DNA of 64,000 bases, from contig JABBOT010000007.1 in NCBI GenBank assembly GCA_016165875.1, forward strand, positions 11,496,216-11,560,215, in the 5' to 3' direction. The stretch's first letter is position 1. Each line of letters opens with the position of its first letter. Positions 23,370 to 34,537 of this stretch are shown piece by piece. The notes under the pieces are model-generated. The model was not told the origin of the DNA and did not search any database. It saw only the letters and a list, made by a program, of their open reading frames with translations. This DNA is from Acanthopleura granulata. Lineage: Eukaryota > Mollusca > Polyplacophora > Chitonida > Chitonidae. The position numbers and the translations under genes were made by a program.

Positions 23370-24357
23370 GTTATTTTTTTTTATTTTGTAATCAGTGTTT
23401 GGATACTGTCAAGAAAAGTAGATGTTAAAGAGCTTGGGAAAAGAATACTGTCACTTACAAATAATCAAATAAAATCAAGTCAGATTTCCCCAGTGGCATA
23501 TGTGGACTGAAAATTATGCCAGATTCTTCAAGATAAGCACTTCATTTTTTATGTGTAACAACTTTACCCATCAACACCAATAGCAATGAATCATTGACTA
23601 CATTCGAATCAAAATTTGAATTTGAAGCAAAAACTTGATGTATTTATTGTACATAAACAATAACTTGTAAAATTGAAGCACAAAACGTAATCTGTGGTAA
23701 AGTGGGTCATAAGTGGAGTACTGAAAAAAAATCCACCTCAAAACTGCGGTGGACCTAATTGTACATGAGTGTAGTACTTTTCCAGCAAAGTGCAGTGCAG
23801 CCACATGAGGTGCTTCCAGAAAAGAAAATCAAAATTTTACACTGAAATATGCTGAAAGACATTTTGTGCGAAGCTGAAGTATGTGTATGAGTGTTAAATG
23901 TACGTTTTAATGTGGCGTTGTGTTTGCCAACTGACTAGTGTTTGCTGGTGCAGAATACTTGTAGTGTTTGTATAGTCTGCTCTCCTCTGAAAATAATTAC
24001 TGTTATAAATACTGTGATAAATATCCCCTCTAGGTGAAGAAATATGTGTGTGTTACACAAATAATGAAATCAGACAAATGTTGTAGCTTCCATCGTGATT
24101 CCGTAGGGCAAGGGGCAATTTTCCTTTGAACCCACAATATCTACAGCTAAGCATTTTTCAGTTTCTTTCCATTCTCATACAATATCTGGTGAACTGAATG
24201 GAAGATACACTAAGGCCATTATTTCTTCTTATGATACATGTAATTGTGCTTGATTTTGGTGTATTCCAGCAAGAGCTTGCATTTTAGTTTTCTGGCTTGT
24301 CTGGTAGCTGGTAAACTTCTTTTTTGACTTTATTATTGGATGTTGATTTGTTTGTAG

Positions 24358-24423
24358 TTAACAGAAGACGTCCCACCTGTTGACTTGATTACAGATGAAT
24401 CTGTGGAGTTATCTCTTAAAAAT
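24358..24423 (+). CDS. exon: 22-codon linker
   Basis: The acceptor TTTGTTTGTAG precedes 24358 and a consensus donor GTAAGT follows 24423. The exon is 66 nt, phase 0 to 0, encoding an acidic peptide (LTEDVPPVDLITDES then VELSLKN). The phases agree with the exons on both sides. No domain can be named from so short a segment. Confidence 0.6.
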
Positions 24424-24907
24424 GTAAGTTGTATCAGAAAGGAAAGGTCCTTCTTATGAACTTCAGTTTTAGCTCGCCATTGCGAAGAGAGGTGGAAAGT
24501 AGTGTGGGCATCGCATGTTACAGTGAAATGTCAAGCATACATTGAAGTTCATGTACTTTTCTTTCCAAAATTGTCGGGGTCTGACTTCCTCAATTTCAGT
24601 TCATGTGCATGTAGCCCAATGAAAAGGATTAATATCTGTATCCCAAACCTTTACAGGTTTTACTGCATTTTCTAGAAAGTTTAGGAGTTTTGATGGTGTA
24701 AAAGATCATAATTTGCAGATAATTTGACTTTTTTTCCTCAAAATTACCAGCCTTTGGACTTTTCAGTGTCCACATTGAAATGCTTGTGTACATGTACATT
24801 CAATCCTAGAGTGAGATTTAGGTTTTCATATGGTTGGGATTATCGAGTGTGATTTGTATATTTTGTAAGTCATTCATCAATCATCACTTGGCGTTTTTTC
24901 TTGTCAG

Positions 24908-24980
24908 GATGTTGCTAAGGAGATATTGGACAGACTTGATGAAAACTTTGGTCCCCCGTCGTTGTATTCTGCCACAAAAG
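24908..24980 (+). CDS. exon: helical linker
   Basis: The acceptor TTTCTTGTCAG precedes 24908 and the consensus donor GTAAGT follows 24980. It is 73 nt, phase 0 to 1, encoding DVAKEILDRLDENFGPPSLY and a few more residues. The first half is a plausible amphipathic helix. The exit phase matches the next exon at 25503. Confidence 0.65.
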
Positions 24981-25502
24981 GTAAGTTACACATACCATGC
25001 TGAAATGTCAAATTTTCAGATTTTGTTATCTATTGTCACTAGGAGACAAAAAAATTTCATTTTCAAAACAATCTAGCGTGTCCATAAGAAAAGAACACAA
25101 GACAATAAATGTGGAATCAAAGCTTTATTTATATTCTTCTGCCAATGTTTACCGTTCAGCATAGCGCTGTATTCAGGGCTGCAGAGTAGATATGTCATTT
25201 TGTGCTCAAGGTTTACAGTGGTGTTGGGCTGAAAGCCAGAACTGTTTGATAAGGCAGAGCTTGACTGCAACAGAGTGGCCTGCGATGAAGTGTTTCAGTT
25301 GGAGGCTAATGTATGAAACATTTACAGTTGAAATAGCTGAGTGGTATTCAGGTGCATTCCAGTTTCTCCGAATGTAAAACTGTTTTTGACATACGTTATC
25401 CTTTTTTCTGGTGGTATTCATGCGCTGGAAAATCCATGCGGAAATTATAATGTATAAGTTAACATGCCTTAGAAAAAATTCTTTTTGTATTTTTAAACAT
25501 AG

Positions 25503-26740
25503 ATTCTCACGAGGTGTCTCAAAACCTTCAGTGGAAGCATAGTGATGATATTGTCCATAGTGGGATTCATATGCCTGCCATTCAACAGCGGTCGTATGTG
25601 ATCCGCAAAGGAGTGAAAGTTGTGAAGAAAAGCCAGCGTGTTTTTAACAAGTCCTCAGCTTGCTGTTACTGTGGTGATTTGTTTTCCAATATAAGTAAAC
25701 ATTATAAAACTGTACATAAGCATGAGACAAAAGTAGCTAAAATTCTAGCATTGAAGGAAACCGGACACAAATCCAGAGCCTCCAAGGCAGAGTGGGAGCT
25801 GCTTAGAAACTTAAGAAACCATAAGCACAATAAGGATGTTGTGGAAAAGAAAGAGGATGAGTTGCTTGTTGTACGGAGGAAAAAAGGGGCACAGCTTTTG
25901 CAGTAGTGACTACACCCCCTGCCCCAGATGTAAAGGCTGGTATCTGAAGTCTGCCTTGGCTATTCATGTCAACTGTCGGTGTCTGCTGAAAGAGGGTCAA
26001 GATTGTATGCGCACCTCAAGTCTGCTAGTAAAATCATTGCAGCATCGGTCAGCAGAGCCCATGGATGTATTGGATGCTGAAGTCTTTTCTAGCATGCGAA
26101 AAGATCGAACTACAGAAGTAGTTAAAGGAGATACTCTCATAAGAAAGGCCGGTGAGTTCTGTCTGAAAAAACACAGCCGCAACAGACTAAGGTGTAAAAA
26201 TTTCAGTAGCAAGCACATGAGGGCTGCTTCTGATCTTTTGATCAAGGCAAGAGAAATTTCGAACACATTCGGGGACTTGGACTCATTCTTGAAACCTCAA
26301 ATGTTCACAGTCATCCAGCAAGCAGCTATTTCATTATCAGGGTGGCAGGAAAATGGCGATCTGCAGGTACCTCACCCGTGTACAATGAAAAACATAGGGT
26401 ACGATATAAAGCATCTCACTGAGATTAAAGAAGAACTGGCCATCACAAATAATGATGAGGAAAAAATTAAAGAAGCTAAATATTTCATGAAGCTGTACCA
26501 CAGAAAATGGAAAATCCTTTCAGGAGCTGCCCAAAAACATCTAGAGGAACAGAACTACAACAAACAAGTAGAGCTTCCATCCTGTTCCGAGTTACAAACA
26601 GTTACCGACTTTGTGAAGGAGCGCCTGGAGACAATTACAACTTCTCAGCACCAAGTGCCATATGCTGATGTTGTAGAGACAATGCAGTCGAGATTGATCC
26701 TATTTAACAAAAGGAGACCAGGGGAATTGGAGGCACTGAG
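25503..26740 (+). CDS. exon: Cys/His-rich segment and helical core of the SET/recombinase gene, one frame break
   Basis: The acceptor AAACATAG precedes 25503 (phase 1) and the consensus donor GTAAGT follows 26740 (phase 2). The first part has one C2H2-like group, CCYCGDLFSNISKHYKTVH, with C-x2-C and H-x4-H spacing. The second has another Cys/His group, CPRCKGWYLKSALAIHVN, followed by a Cys. A long helical region then ends in TMQSRLILFNKRRPGELEAL, which I recall as typical of the start of the recombinase-like domain in related proteins. The frame changes by +1 within GGAGGAAAAAAGGGGC at about 25878-25892, a homopolymer context that also fits a sequencing indel. After correction the exon would be about 413 codons; I do not write out a joined version. 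Confidence 0.75.
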
Positions 26741-29694
26741 GTAAGTATGGGCTGTTTTTTAATAAAATGTATAAGTTGCTCAAGCTGTGTGCTCATCCAG
26801 TCTATTGTGCTAAAGGTTGGGAAGCTGGTTCCATTGTTTAGTAATGGTTGCTCAGTCTCAAGGAATTACCAATGCATTGATGGGTTTTGTATTTTTGAAG
26901 TTGTTTTAATTGTTTACAGCATTCAACTGAATTGTTGTTTTTTCCTTTGGTCCAGCAGCATGGGTCCTGTGTGGGAGAGAACCTTTTTGCTTCTCATACA
27001 ACACATGTAAAATTTTCTTCTGCATAAATCTATGGCCAAAAGTATTCCTACATGAAACTAAAGCCAGTATTAAAGAGATAATAATGTAGTAATTGTGTTT
27101 GAACAGTTTGGTCACAACAGAGTACAACAGTATAAAAACATTAATCATTTGGCAAGGTTAGAATTTCATATGTAGACTGCACGAGAATCCAGCTGGATTC
27201 CCACCTGTACCTGTTACTAGAATTCGCAGAAACCAACTGATGAAAATTTTTATGAAAATCAAAAATGTACTTGAATCAGCAAAAGTTCAGTTAGATCTGG
27301 CATTCAATATTCAGAATTTTTCTGAACCATTTATAAAATTGCTTGTTGCTTTTCAGTTCCCCCAAAACTGTATTTTATGTTGTTATGTTTTTTTTTAGAT
27401 AGGTTACCTATTTTCAATATCATACTCCGGTATCATTTGAGCCCCTCAGAGCCTGCATGACATTAAATTATCATGTGATGAGTGCCCTCCACACTGTAGG
27501 CCATAGCATTATCCCCTTCTCGGGTATATATGCTTTTTGTCTTCACCATGTGTTAAGCATAAATAATATATCCGGGAACTGCACCACAGCCTTTTTCCCT
27601 GCTTTGTCTGAAATAGATGTAAGTTTAAAATTTGAAGAAATTTCTCTCTCCAACATTATTTCAAAAGGGCATTTACCATGCAACCATGGCAACACTGTCT
27701 TTAAAATTCTGTTGACAATGAGATTGCTCGCCATCAAATTTAGAAGCATGGTAAAAGTCAACCTCTGCAACACCTGTAAATAAACTACAAGTAGATATTT
27801 TGATGAAAAGTTTAATTATAATTTTTAATGCGACAAGAAGAAAGTGTTTCATTAAATTTAATTGCAATTATGTAAAAACAAAAATAAATGTAAATCTGAC
27901 ATCTACAGAGTTTTTTTCTACATTGGTCACCAAGGCGTTAATCTCTGTGCAGTGTCTAAAACATTTTTAAAAATACATGGTTAAGTTGCCACGGTGTTTG
28001 CTGTTTTGCCAAACAAATGAACAAAACGGCTTTGTTTCCTTTTTGTATATTTCTGACAGTTTATTCTTTTATTATTACTGATCTTGTGACCGTTTGCCAG
28101 TGTGCTACTTGTGTGAATCACATTGCCGCTGCAAGTTTTTATGCAGTGTGGTATTACACCTTTTGTGTTGACACACATGTAGAGACCATGTATTAAGGTG
28201 AAGTATGAGGCATTCAGCTACATGTAGTTGAATCTGCTCCTAAGTCACTTGAAGACCTGAGGACATATGAAACCCTGTCAGGCATTGATGCATTGAATGA
28301 CTTAACTCTACTAATATGATTTTGCTCAAAAATAAATGATTTCCTTAAAAAGACTATATTAGGACCGAGAAAACAGTCTGAATGTGTAAGGAAATAGTCA
28401 CTGGCTTGCCAGTGGTCAGCGGTCTCCCCCGTTTCTTCCTTTTAGAGCACATATAAATAATGTAAATGAAATACTCTTGAGCACAGTGGAAAAGAAAAAT
28501 CAGTCAGTCAGTATCTTGGTGTGCACATCATTAGGTTAATGTGGTGATAAATTTTTAGAGAAGTATTAAAACTGTACATGTATTTAAACACAGAGAAATC
28601 TTTCACTTGGCTAACTTAGTTGAAATCACTCATCTACAGTCAGTACAGACCAGAAATAACTTCGCTCAGATCCCAAAGACACAAATCAAGAAAGCAGTTA
28701 CATTTATATTTGCCAGCTAATGCACTGTTGACATGTCATGACCTGAGACAAGAAAAACATGCATTTGTCTTCTGCAACAGAGCTTAAAGCGAAAACAGTT
28801 ACATTTATATATTTATCAGTGTATGCCCATGCAAGTGATATAGGTCATAAAAGCAGGATAAAAATATATAGTCTTCCAGATTTCATTGCAAAGCAGGCTT
28901 CAGTCAGTACACCTGTACAGATCACCAAAGTACTGTTATAACCTACTTTTTTATTTATCTTCATATAAATTTTCAAAAAATTACTAAAGAACTTCATCAC
29001 AATACAATAGTTCTCAACACCGAAAAAAAGCAGGTTACCCCAAAGGATTACTTTGTTCCCTGGTGAACAAGTGTACATACAAAATAACGTGAAGAAGAAG
29101 AAATTTTCCACCATAAAAGATTAGCAGAACACGGGAGACCCAAAGCAATAAGTCCTGCAGTGAAAATTAGTTAAATTAACAAATACAATTTTATAAATGA
29201 GTATGTACATAGGAAATTGGCAAAACAAGAAATTGTGTGGAACAGAGATATAAGTAAGTAACATCCTAACTTGAGACTGGACGGGCTGAGAGGCAATTGC
29301 AAGCGGGTCGCTTTGACACCGTGTGACGTTATTCATTTAAGTGTACTAAAATTTAATGTAATATTCCCAAACCCTCAATAGTTTCCATTTAGCCAACATT
29401 TTATTTTTACTAGCACACACGTGAACGATTTTTGAGGAATGTCATTTTGATCTGAGTGTACTGTATAGGCTGTGTGACTTCTCAAGAGGTAGCGAACACG
29501 TACATGTATTGGCGCGTGTGATCATGTGTAAAAATATGACATTTATGGATGCGTTAACAGTGTCAGTGTAACGATGAACATGCGTTGAGAATGCATCAGG
29601 TTCACTATTAGTTCATTTTTGTTCTGCTTTTTGCGCGCTGACATGACTGATGTCCGTAGTCTGTATAGTAGTTTCGGGATCTTACTATTTTCAG

Positions 29695-29935
29695 GATGGA
29701 AGACTTCTCCAGACGAGGAAATAACGACACAGTTCTGTCAGATGTTGTTAGAAACACTCTGAGCAAACTGGAGCAAAAACTGCTATTCACCCATGATGTT
29801 GTGACTGTTCGCGGGACAGTCACAACATTATCATTCCGCCCGACACAGCCACAGCTAAGAGCTTACTACAGGACATGTGTTTCAGAAAGGCAGCTGGGGT
29901 GAAAGACAGTAACCCTTATTTGTTTGCCAACACAG
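29695..29935 (+). CDS. exon: recombinase-like domain, N-terminal part, frame broken at a palindrome
   Basis: The acceptor TACTATTTTCAG precedes 29695 (phase 2) and the donor GTACTT follows 29935 (phase 1). The first frame gives KLEQKLLFTHDVVTVRG. A different frame gives IIPPDTATAKSLLQDM and GVKDSNPYLFANTG. Between them lies exactly an 11-bp segment (29816-29826) that is the inverted complement of 29798-29808. Remembered relatives have a basic Lys/Arg/Gly-rich turn at this place. Both halves fit the family, so the exon is real but its reading frame is interrupted. Confidence 0.65.
29798..29826. repeat. perfect 11-bp inverted repeat, 7-nt loop
   Basis: GTTGTGACTGT (29798-29808), loop TCGCGGG, ACAGTCACAAC (29816-29826). 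The arms are exactly complementary. The right arm ends one base before the codon that restarts the family-like frame of the exon. Confidence 0.9.
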
Positions 29936-29994
29936 GTACTTTTTGCACTTGCATGTATACATGTATTTGTGTTTTCCAGTTTTTAGTCCAGTTT

Positions 29995-30230
29995 TGGGGG
30001 TCTGCACACACTTGGATTGTGATCATGATGGGTCGGGTCATACGAAAGACTTCAAGAATGGTCCTTGTTGCTGCCTCGCTTGATGCTCAGCATTGCGTGG
30101 TTAGAGCAAGGAAACAGGACTGGTTGGCGAGGTGACTGACCTGGGTGTCATGTCTGGTGTCTTTGGCATAATGTTCCAGTGGTGGTAGCAGTTTGGTGAC
30201 ATGGGCTCACCCTGCTACAAGAAGACACAT
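29995..30230 (+). repeat. SINE family B, body and tail
   Basis: It carries GGGTCGGGTCATACGAAAGA, CTTGTTGCTGCCTCGCTTGA, GGAAACAGGACTGGTTGGC and a tail CACCCTGCTACAAGAAGACA. The complement of this tail opens the copies at 38.09 kb and 53.69 kb (TGTCTTCTTGTAACAG). It lies about 60 bp inside the intron after the exon ending at 29935. A TA microsatellite (30230-30272) follows directly. Confidence 0.7.
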
Positions 30231-30240
30231 TATATATACA

Positions 30241-30272
<32 letters not shown>

Positions 30273-30967
30273 CCTTTAATGACTCACCATCGTCATATGA
30301 CTGAAAAATTGATAAGCACCACATAAAACCCAGGTATACATGCATACATTGTTTAGCCTGAAATTCTCCTGTTTAGCCTGAAATAAAGTCCCACGGAATC
30401 ACAACCTGAACCCTTCTCCTGATACCACCTGTCAGCTTCTTGATTCCTTGGCAGGGATCCACCTCTACATGATCTGGCCCCTTGGAACTGCCTTGCATGA
30501 GGAATGGCAGGGACTTCCCTTTCAGAGTATTAGGAGGCTGACAGGTGGTCAGATGAAAAGGGTTCAGGTAGTTATATAGGCACACGACAGACACACCCGA
30601 TATTGACGTATATCGCTTTACATTTATGAGATACCAAGTGACGTTCTCATTGAGTAATTTCAACCACTGCTTCAACACTGCTCACTCCAGAACCATGCTT
30701 GTAAAACCATTGTTTCACATCAAAACCAGTGACGTTAGAAATGCATGTGTGTTATCATTAAAACACATGGATTCCAATCATTTTATCGTTTTTCATTAGC
30801 CAAAGGGTCACATATTTCACGACCCGTCACATTATACTCTTTTGATAAGAAGTACAAAATCGCCACAGTGAAAACCAGGGGGGGGGGGGTAGGTAATTAG
30901 GTTCTTTGCGTATAGAATGTACTAAGCTGCTTGACTGAATGCCATTAGCCCATTGATTTTGTTTTAG

Positions 30968-31092
30968 GTGACGAAGTGTTCAGAGCAGTGTCATCCCTGA
31001 ACAATGTTCTGAAACGCGCAGGATGCCAAAACAAGATTGTCAGCCAGATAAAAGCCTCCAGCCTGAGAAAATACCTGGCAACAGACTGCCAG
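30968..31092 (+). CDS. exon: recombinase-like domain, middle part
   Basis: The acceptor TTTGTTTTAG precedes 30968 (phase 1) and the donor GTGAGA follows 31092 (phase 0). The exon is 125 nt and intact. The peptide begins GDEVFRAVSSLNNVLKRAGC and ends IKASSLRKYLATDCQ. The S-S-L-R-K-x-x-A-T box resembles the first conserved Arg region of the tyrosine recombinase/phage integrase fold as it appears in Crypton-like and domesticated eukaryotic proteins. The assignment rests on this box, the exon order and remembered relatives. Confidence 0.65.
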
Positions 31093-32370
31093 GTGAGATG
31101 AGGGAAAGTGAATTATTTAGTTTGCATTGGGCTTAGATCTGAGATATATTCCATTCATCCTAGCTTACTTTTAAGAAATACACATCTGTAGTATGCCAAT
31201 CACTAACTGTGCTAACCTGGAGCTGTATCATTTCTGGTGTGCTGTCCTTAACACGTCAAATCTGTATATGCTACAGACAAAAGCATCTTTTGATCCTGCA
31301 GTGATTTCGACTTCATATCACCTTTTAGTTATTCATGAATAATAATGACGATAACGTCACAATTAACACAAATGTATCAGGTGCATCGACAACCAGCTAA
31401 ACTTCGATAACCGCCATTTTTCATTTGAACGGTCTGTATTGGGCATTGTCAGGAAAAAAGAACTCCACACGAATGTTCAGGGTGAAACCAGGACTATTAT
31501 GGCAAAGAAAGGAGCTATAGGCAACAATTGTCACAAAGACGATGGTCTTATCTTTGAAATGAGTAGCCAAGTGCACCCTAAGAACCGCATCAGATGATTT
31601 GAAAATAGTGGTTTGCAATATTTTTACCCTGTCCCATGGGATGCATCGGGTGTATTTGTGTGAATTGCTACGCTGTGGTGCTTATTATTCTTGCAAAATG
31701 AGGTGATGGGGATTTAAAATTACGCCTAGCAACAGGACAAAGTTCCGGCTTAGTAAATGTAATTATTCAAAGCGGTGAATGTAGAGGCTGAGCTGGGAAC
31801 GTGCAAATGATCTCAAAGATAGTAGTGGCTGTATCTAGGATTTGCTTCCCACCAAGTGACATGACCTACTGTACATGAGCTTTCAGATATCACAAATGAT
31901 AAAGTTTCTCAATTACTTGCTGGAGGTCACTGATTTTCTTCCAGGAACATTTATTACGTCCTCTCATTTAACAGACTGCCATATTGTAACCCAAACTGAA
32001 ATAACAAACAGTTAAAAGAATCATATTCTTGATTTCTGACTGTTACAAAACCCCTTACATACGTGTACATTGGATACTTATAAATACCGTAAATTTCGTG
32101 TTAAATTTCTCTCTTTCTTCCCATAAAGTTTTGCTCCAGAACTTCTGCTAATGATTTAGCAAAACATTATATTGAGCTGAAGTGTGTGTTTAGTTGGCAT
32201 TTAGTGTAACTTTTTATGAAACTTACTCATGATAACACTGTTTATGAAGAGGAAATACTGAGAAACAGTTTTCAGTGAATTAATATGTCCAATTTTTGTG
32301 GAAAGTGTGAAACGACTTTGACAAGACTGGTGGCTGTGATATGCAGATTTACGAACTTTATGTCTTTCAG

Positions 32371-32566
32371 TTAATGAATTTAAGTGAGACTCAACTTGAT
32401 TGGGTTGTACGACACTTGTTCCACACGAAACTGACTCACATGAATAACTCTAGGTTGTCGTCTTCGACAATTGAAAGAACCAAACTAGCCAAGCTGCTCA
32501 TCCTACTGGAGAATGGCATGCTGGATAAAGCCCAGGGCAGTACATTGAGTGACCACAATCTTGATG
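32371..32566 (+). CDS. exon: recombinase-like domain, C-terminal part, nucleophilic Tyr apparently lost
   Basis: The acceptor ATGTCTTTCAG precedes 32371 (phase 0) and the donor GTATGC follows 32566 (phase 1). The peptide includes LSETQLDWVVRHLFHTKLTH, then MNNSRLSSSTIERTKLAKLL and LENGMLDKAQGSTLSD. Tyrosine recombinases end with an H-x-x-R or H-L-x-H box and, about ten residues on, a Tyr nucleophile. Here R-H-L-F-H-T is present, but the place where relatives have F/Y-Y-R reads N-S-R, with no Tyr nearby. Strand transfer is therefore unlikely, and a DNA-binding or structural role would be the fallback. Confidence 0.65.
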
Positions 32567-33086
32567 GTATGCTTTAGCACAGTAAATTTTCAAATGATTT
32601 GTGAATTACAATACAGTTTTTAGGAGAATTTATGCATACAGATTTTTGAGGTTGAGTGACCATGCAATGATACCTATACATGACATACATGACGTGAAGG
32701 ACGTGTTCACGATGTCATAAAAGATGTTTTTTTTGGACATATTGCGAATTGGAGACACCCCTCACGTGATACTGGTGGAATTTACACAAATGTGATACTT
32801 AGAGGCGAGCTTTAAAGGCGGAGGCAGCAAATGGTAAACATCATTGTTGCAATTTGTAAAAGCTGCTGTGTTTTTGTTATCAAAATGCAGAACTTTCATA
32901 TGATTGCTGTTTTGTGAAAAGCATTGAATAATTTGTGCGACTAACTGGTTTTGCAAAACAGCCATGTTCAGAGGGCTATGGTCTTTGAGTACGAGGTACC
33001 TGGTGAACCATTACTCCTTTCAAACTGCTCACAGCACTTGTTTCGTTCCTTACCCTCTTTTAACTGCATTCAACATCTTATTTTAG

Positions 33087-33181
33087 CACTGCTGTGCCAG
33101 ACACAAGCTGTACTCAGAAAATGTCTTGCTAGAACTAAATAACACTGTGGCTGACAACCAGTACGTTAACCCAAGGGATCA
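33087..33181 (+). CDS. candidate exon, frame ambiguous
   Basis: A good acceptor (TCTTATTTTAG) precedes 33087 and a donor GTAACA follows 33181. Spliced from 32566 (phase 1) it would encode about 18 residues and stop at TAA 33140, an alternative C-terminus. In phase 0 it is open throughout (HCCARHKLYSENVLLELNN and more). Which frame is used, if any, cannot be decided from sequence. Confidence 0.3.
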
Positions 33182-34537
33182 CAGGTAACAATTTTATAGT
33201 AAAAACGTTTTAGAATGGAGACTAATAATTATCCCTGAAGTAGGGCAACAGCTCATTATTGACTTGTCGTTGACATATTTTTGTGAAAAAGGCCGTTTTT
33301 CTAGCATATATGTAAAACATTTTCGCAAAAATATCAAACTTTTATTTCTATTCAAACACATCAGAAATTTAGGAGGCTTTCTTTTTTGGTAAAATAATGG
33401 AGCGATAACCCCCTTAACTTTGTCATCGTGTACGCCCAGTGTTCTCCTCATGGACCATACCACTACGGGCACAACAAGGTGCACAGGCGATCACAAAAAC
33501 TTTTCTCCCAACCCCGTACACTGGATATATCTGAAGAAGTCACGTAATATTGATTTCTTTTGTATACATTGGCATTAAGACACGTTGTCCAATGATGGGA
33601 TCCATTTTGACAACTTCATTTATGGTTTTAATTTGATAGAGACAGATGATATTGTTGACAACTAACTGTTTAGCCTTCATTTGGAGTAGTCTAAATGTCA
33701 AATGGAACGTTGTCTAGGTTAATGCATGCTAGAGAAATTCGTTTTGGATCAGACGCTGCCCTATATTCTTCTTGGGTTGAAGGTTTCACTGATGTGATAG
33801 AATCTTGCTTTAAAGATAAACATAAGTGCAAAACTTTGGATTTTATCAATGTGCTGTCATTGGTTATAAATCACTAAAAATTCATTATGGTGTCAACCTT
33901 CGTTCACATTGAGAAATAAAGCTATGGTTAATCAGCAACATCATCGACTTATCAAGGACACTAATGCCTGTGTAAGAAGCATTTTGATTGGCTAATGGTA
34001 GCACAGCCTCAAACAAAGGTGGTTTCTATATGACTCAGTAGTTTAAAGGTGTTTAAAAACAGACACAACAGGAAAGTTTTCATTTTATATGATTAATAAG
34101 CACAAGTCTTGGACTTTCTTTTAGTATTGTGTATTATTGATTTCCTGCCTCTTCCTCTAAGTTTGAAACCCTGTAATGTACAAGTTGTGGTTGGTGCCCA
34201 AGTGCTTTTGAGGAACCTTTCTTATGTGAAGTTTTCATTAATTTCTATCAGAGGACATTAGCTATTATTTGTCTGTTTGTCTTGATTGTAGTTGCCTGTG
34301 TATGTGTAGCTTAATTCATGGAAGTATGAAAAATACTTCATCAGGTCTCACTCATGATGGGCATTATCTCAAATCTAGGTTGAAGATAAAGCTGAACTGA
34401 GAAATTCATATTAGCATGCTATTTCATGGTAACTTTTAATGATTTTAATGACAGTAACGAGTGTTTAAGCAAAGTTGTAAATAGTGACTTTCATGTACTT
34501 GTTGGGTACCATTACCATTTGAGGTAGCTAGCAGAGT

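Noticed and set aside
32951..33142. 63-codon ORF as an independent gene
   Set aside because: Only its last part, after the acceptor at 33087, looks exon-like; the rest reads through an intron.
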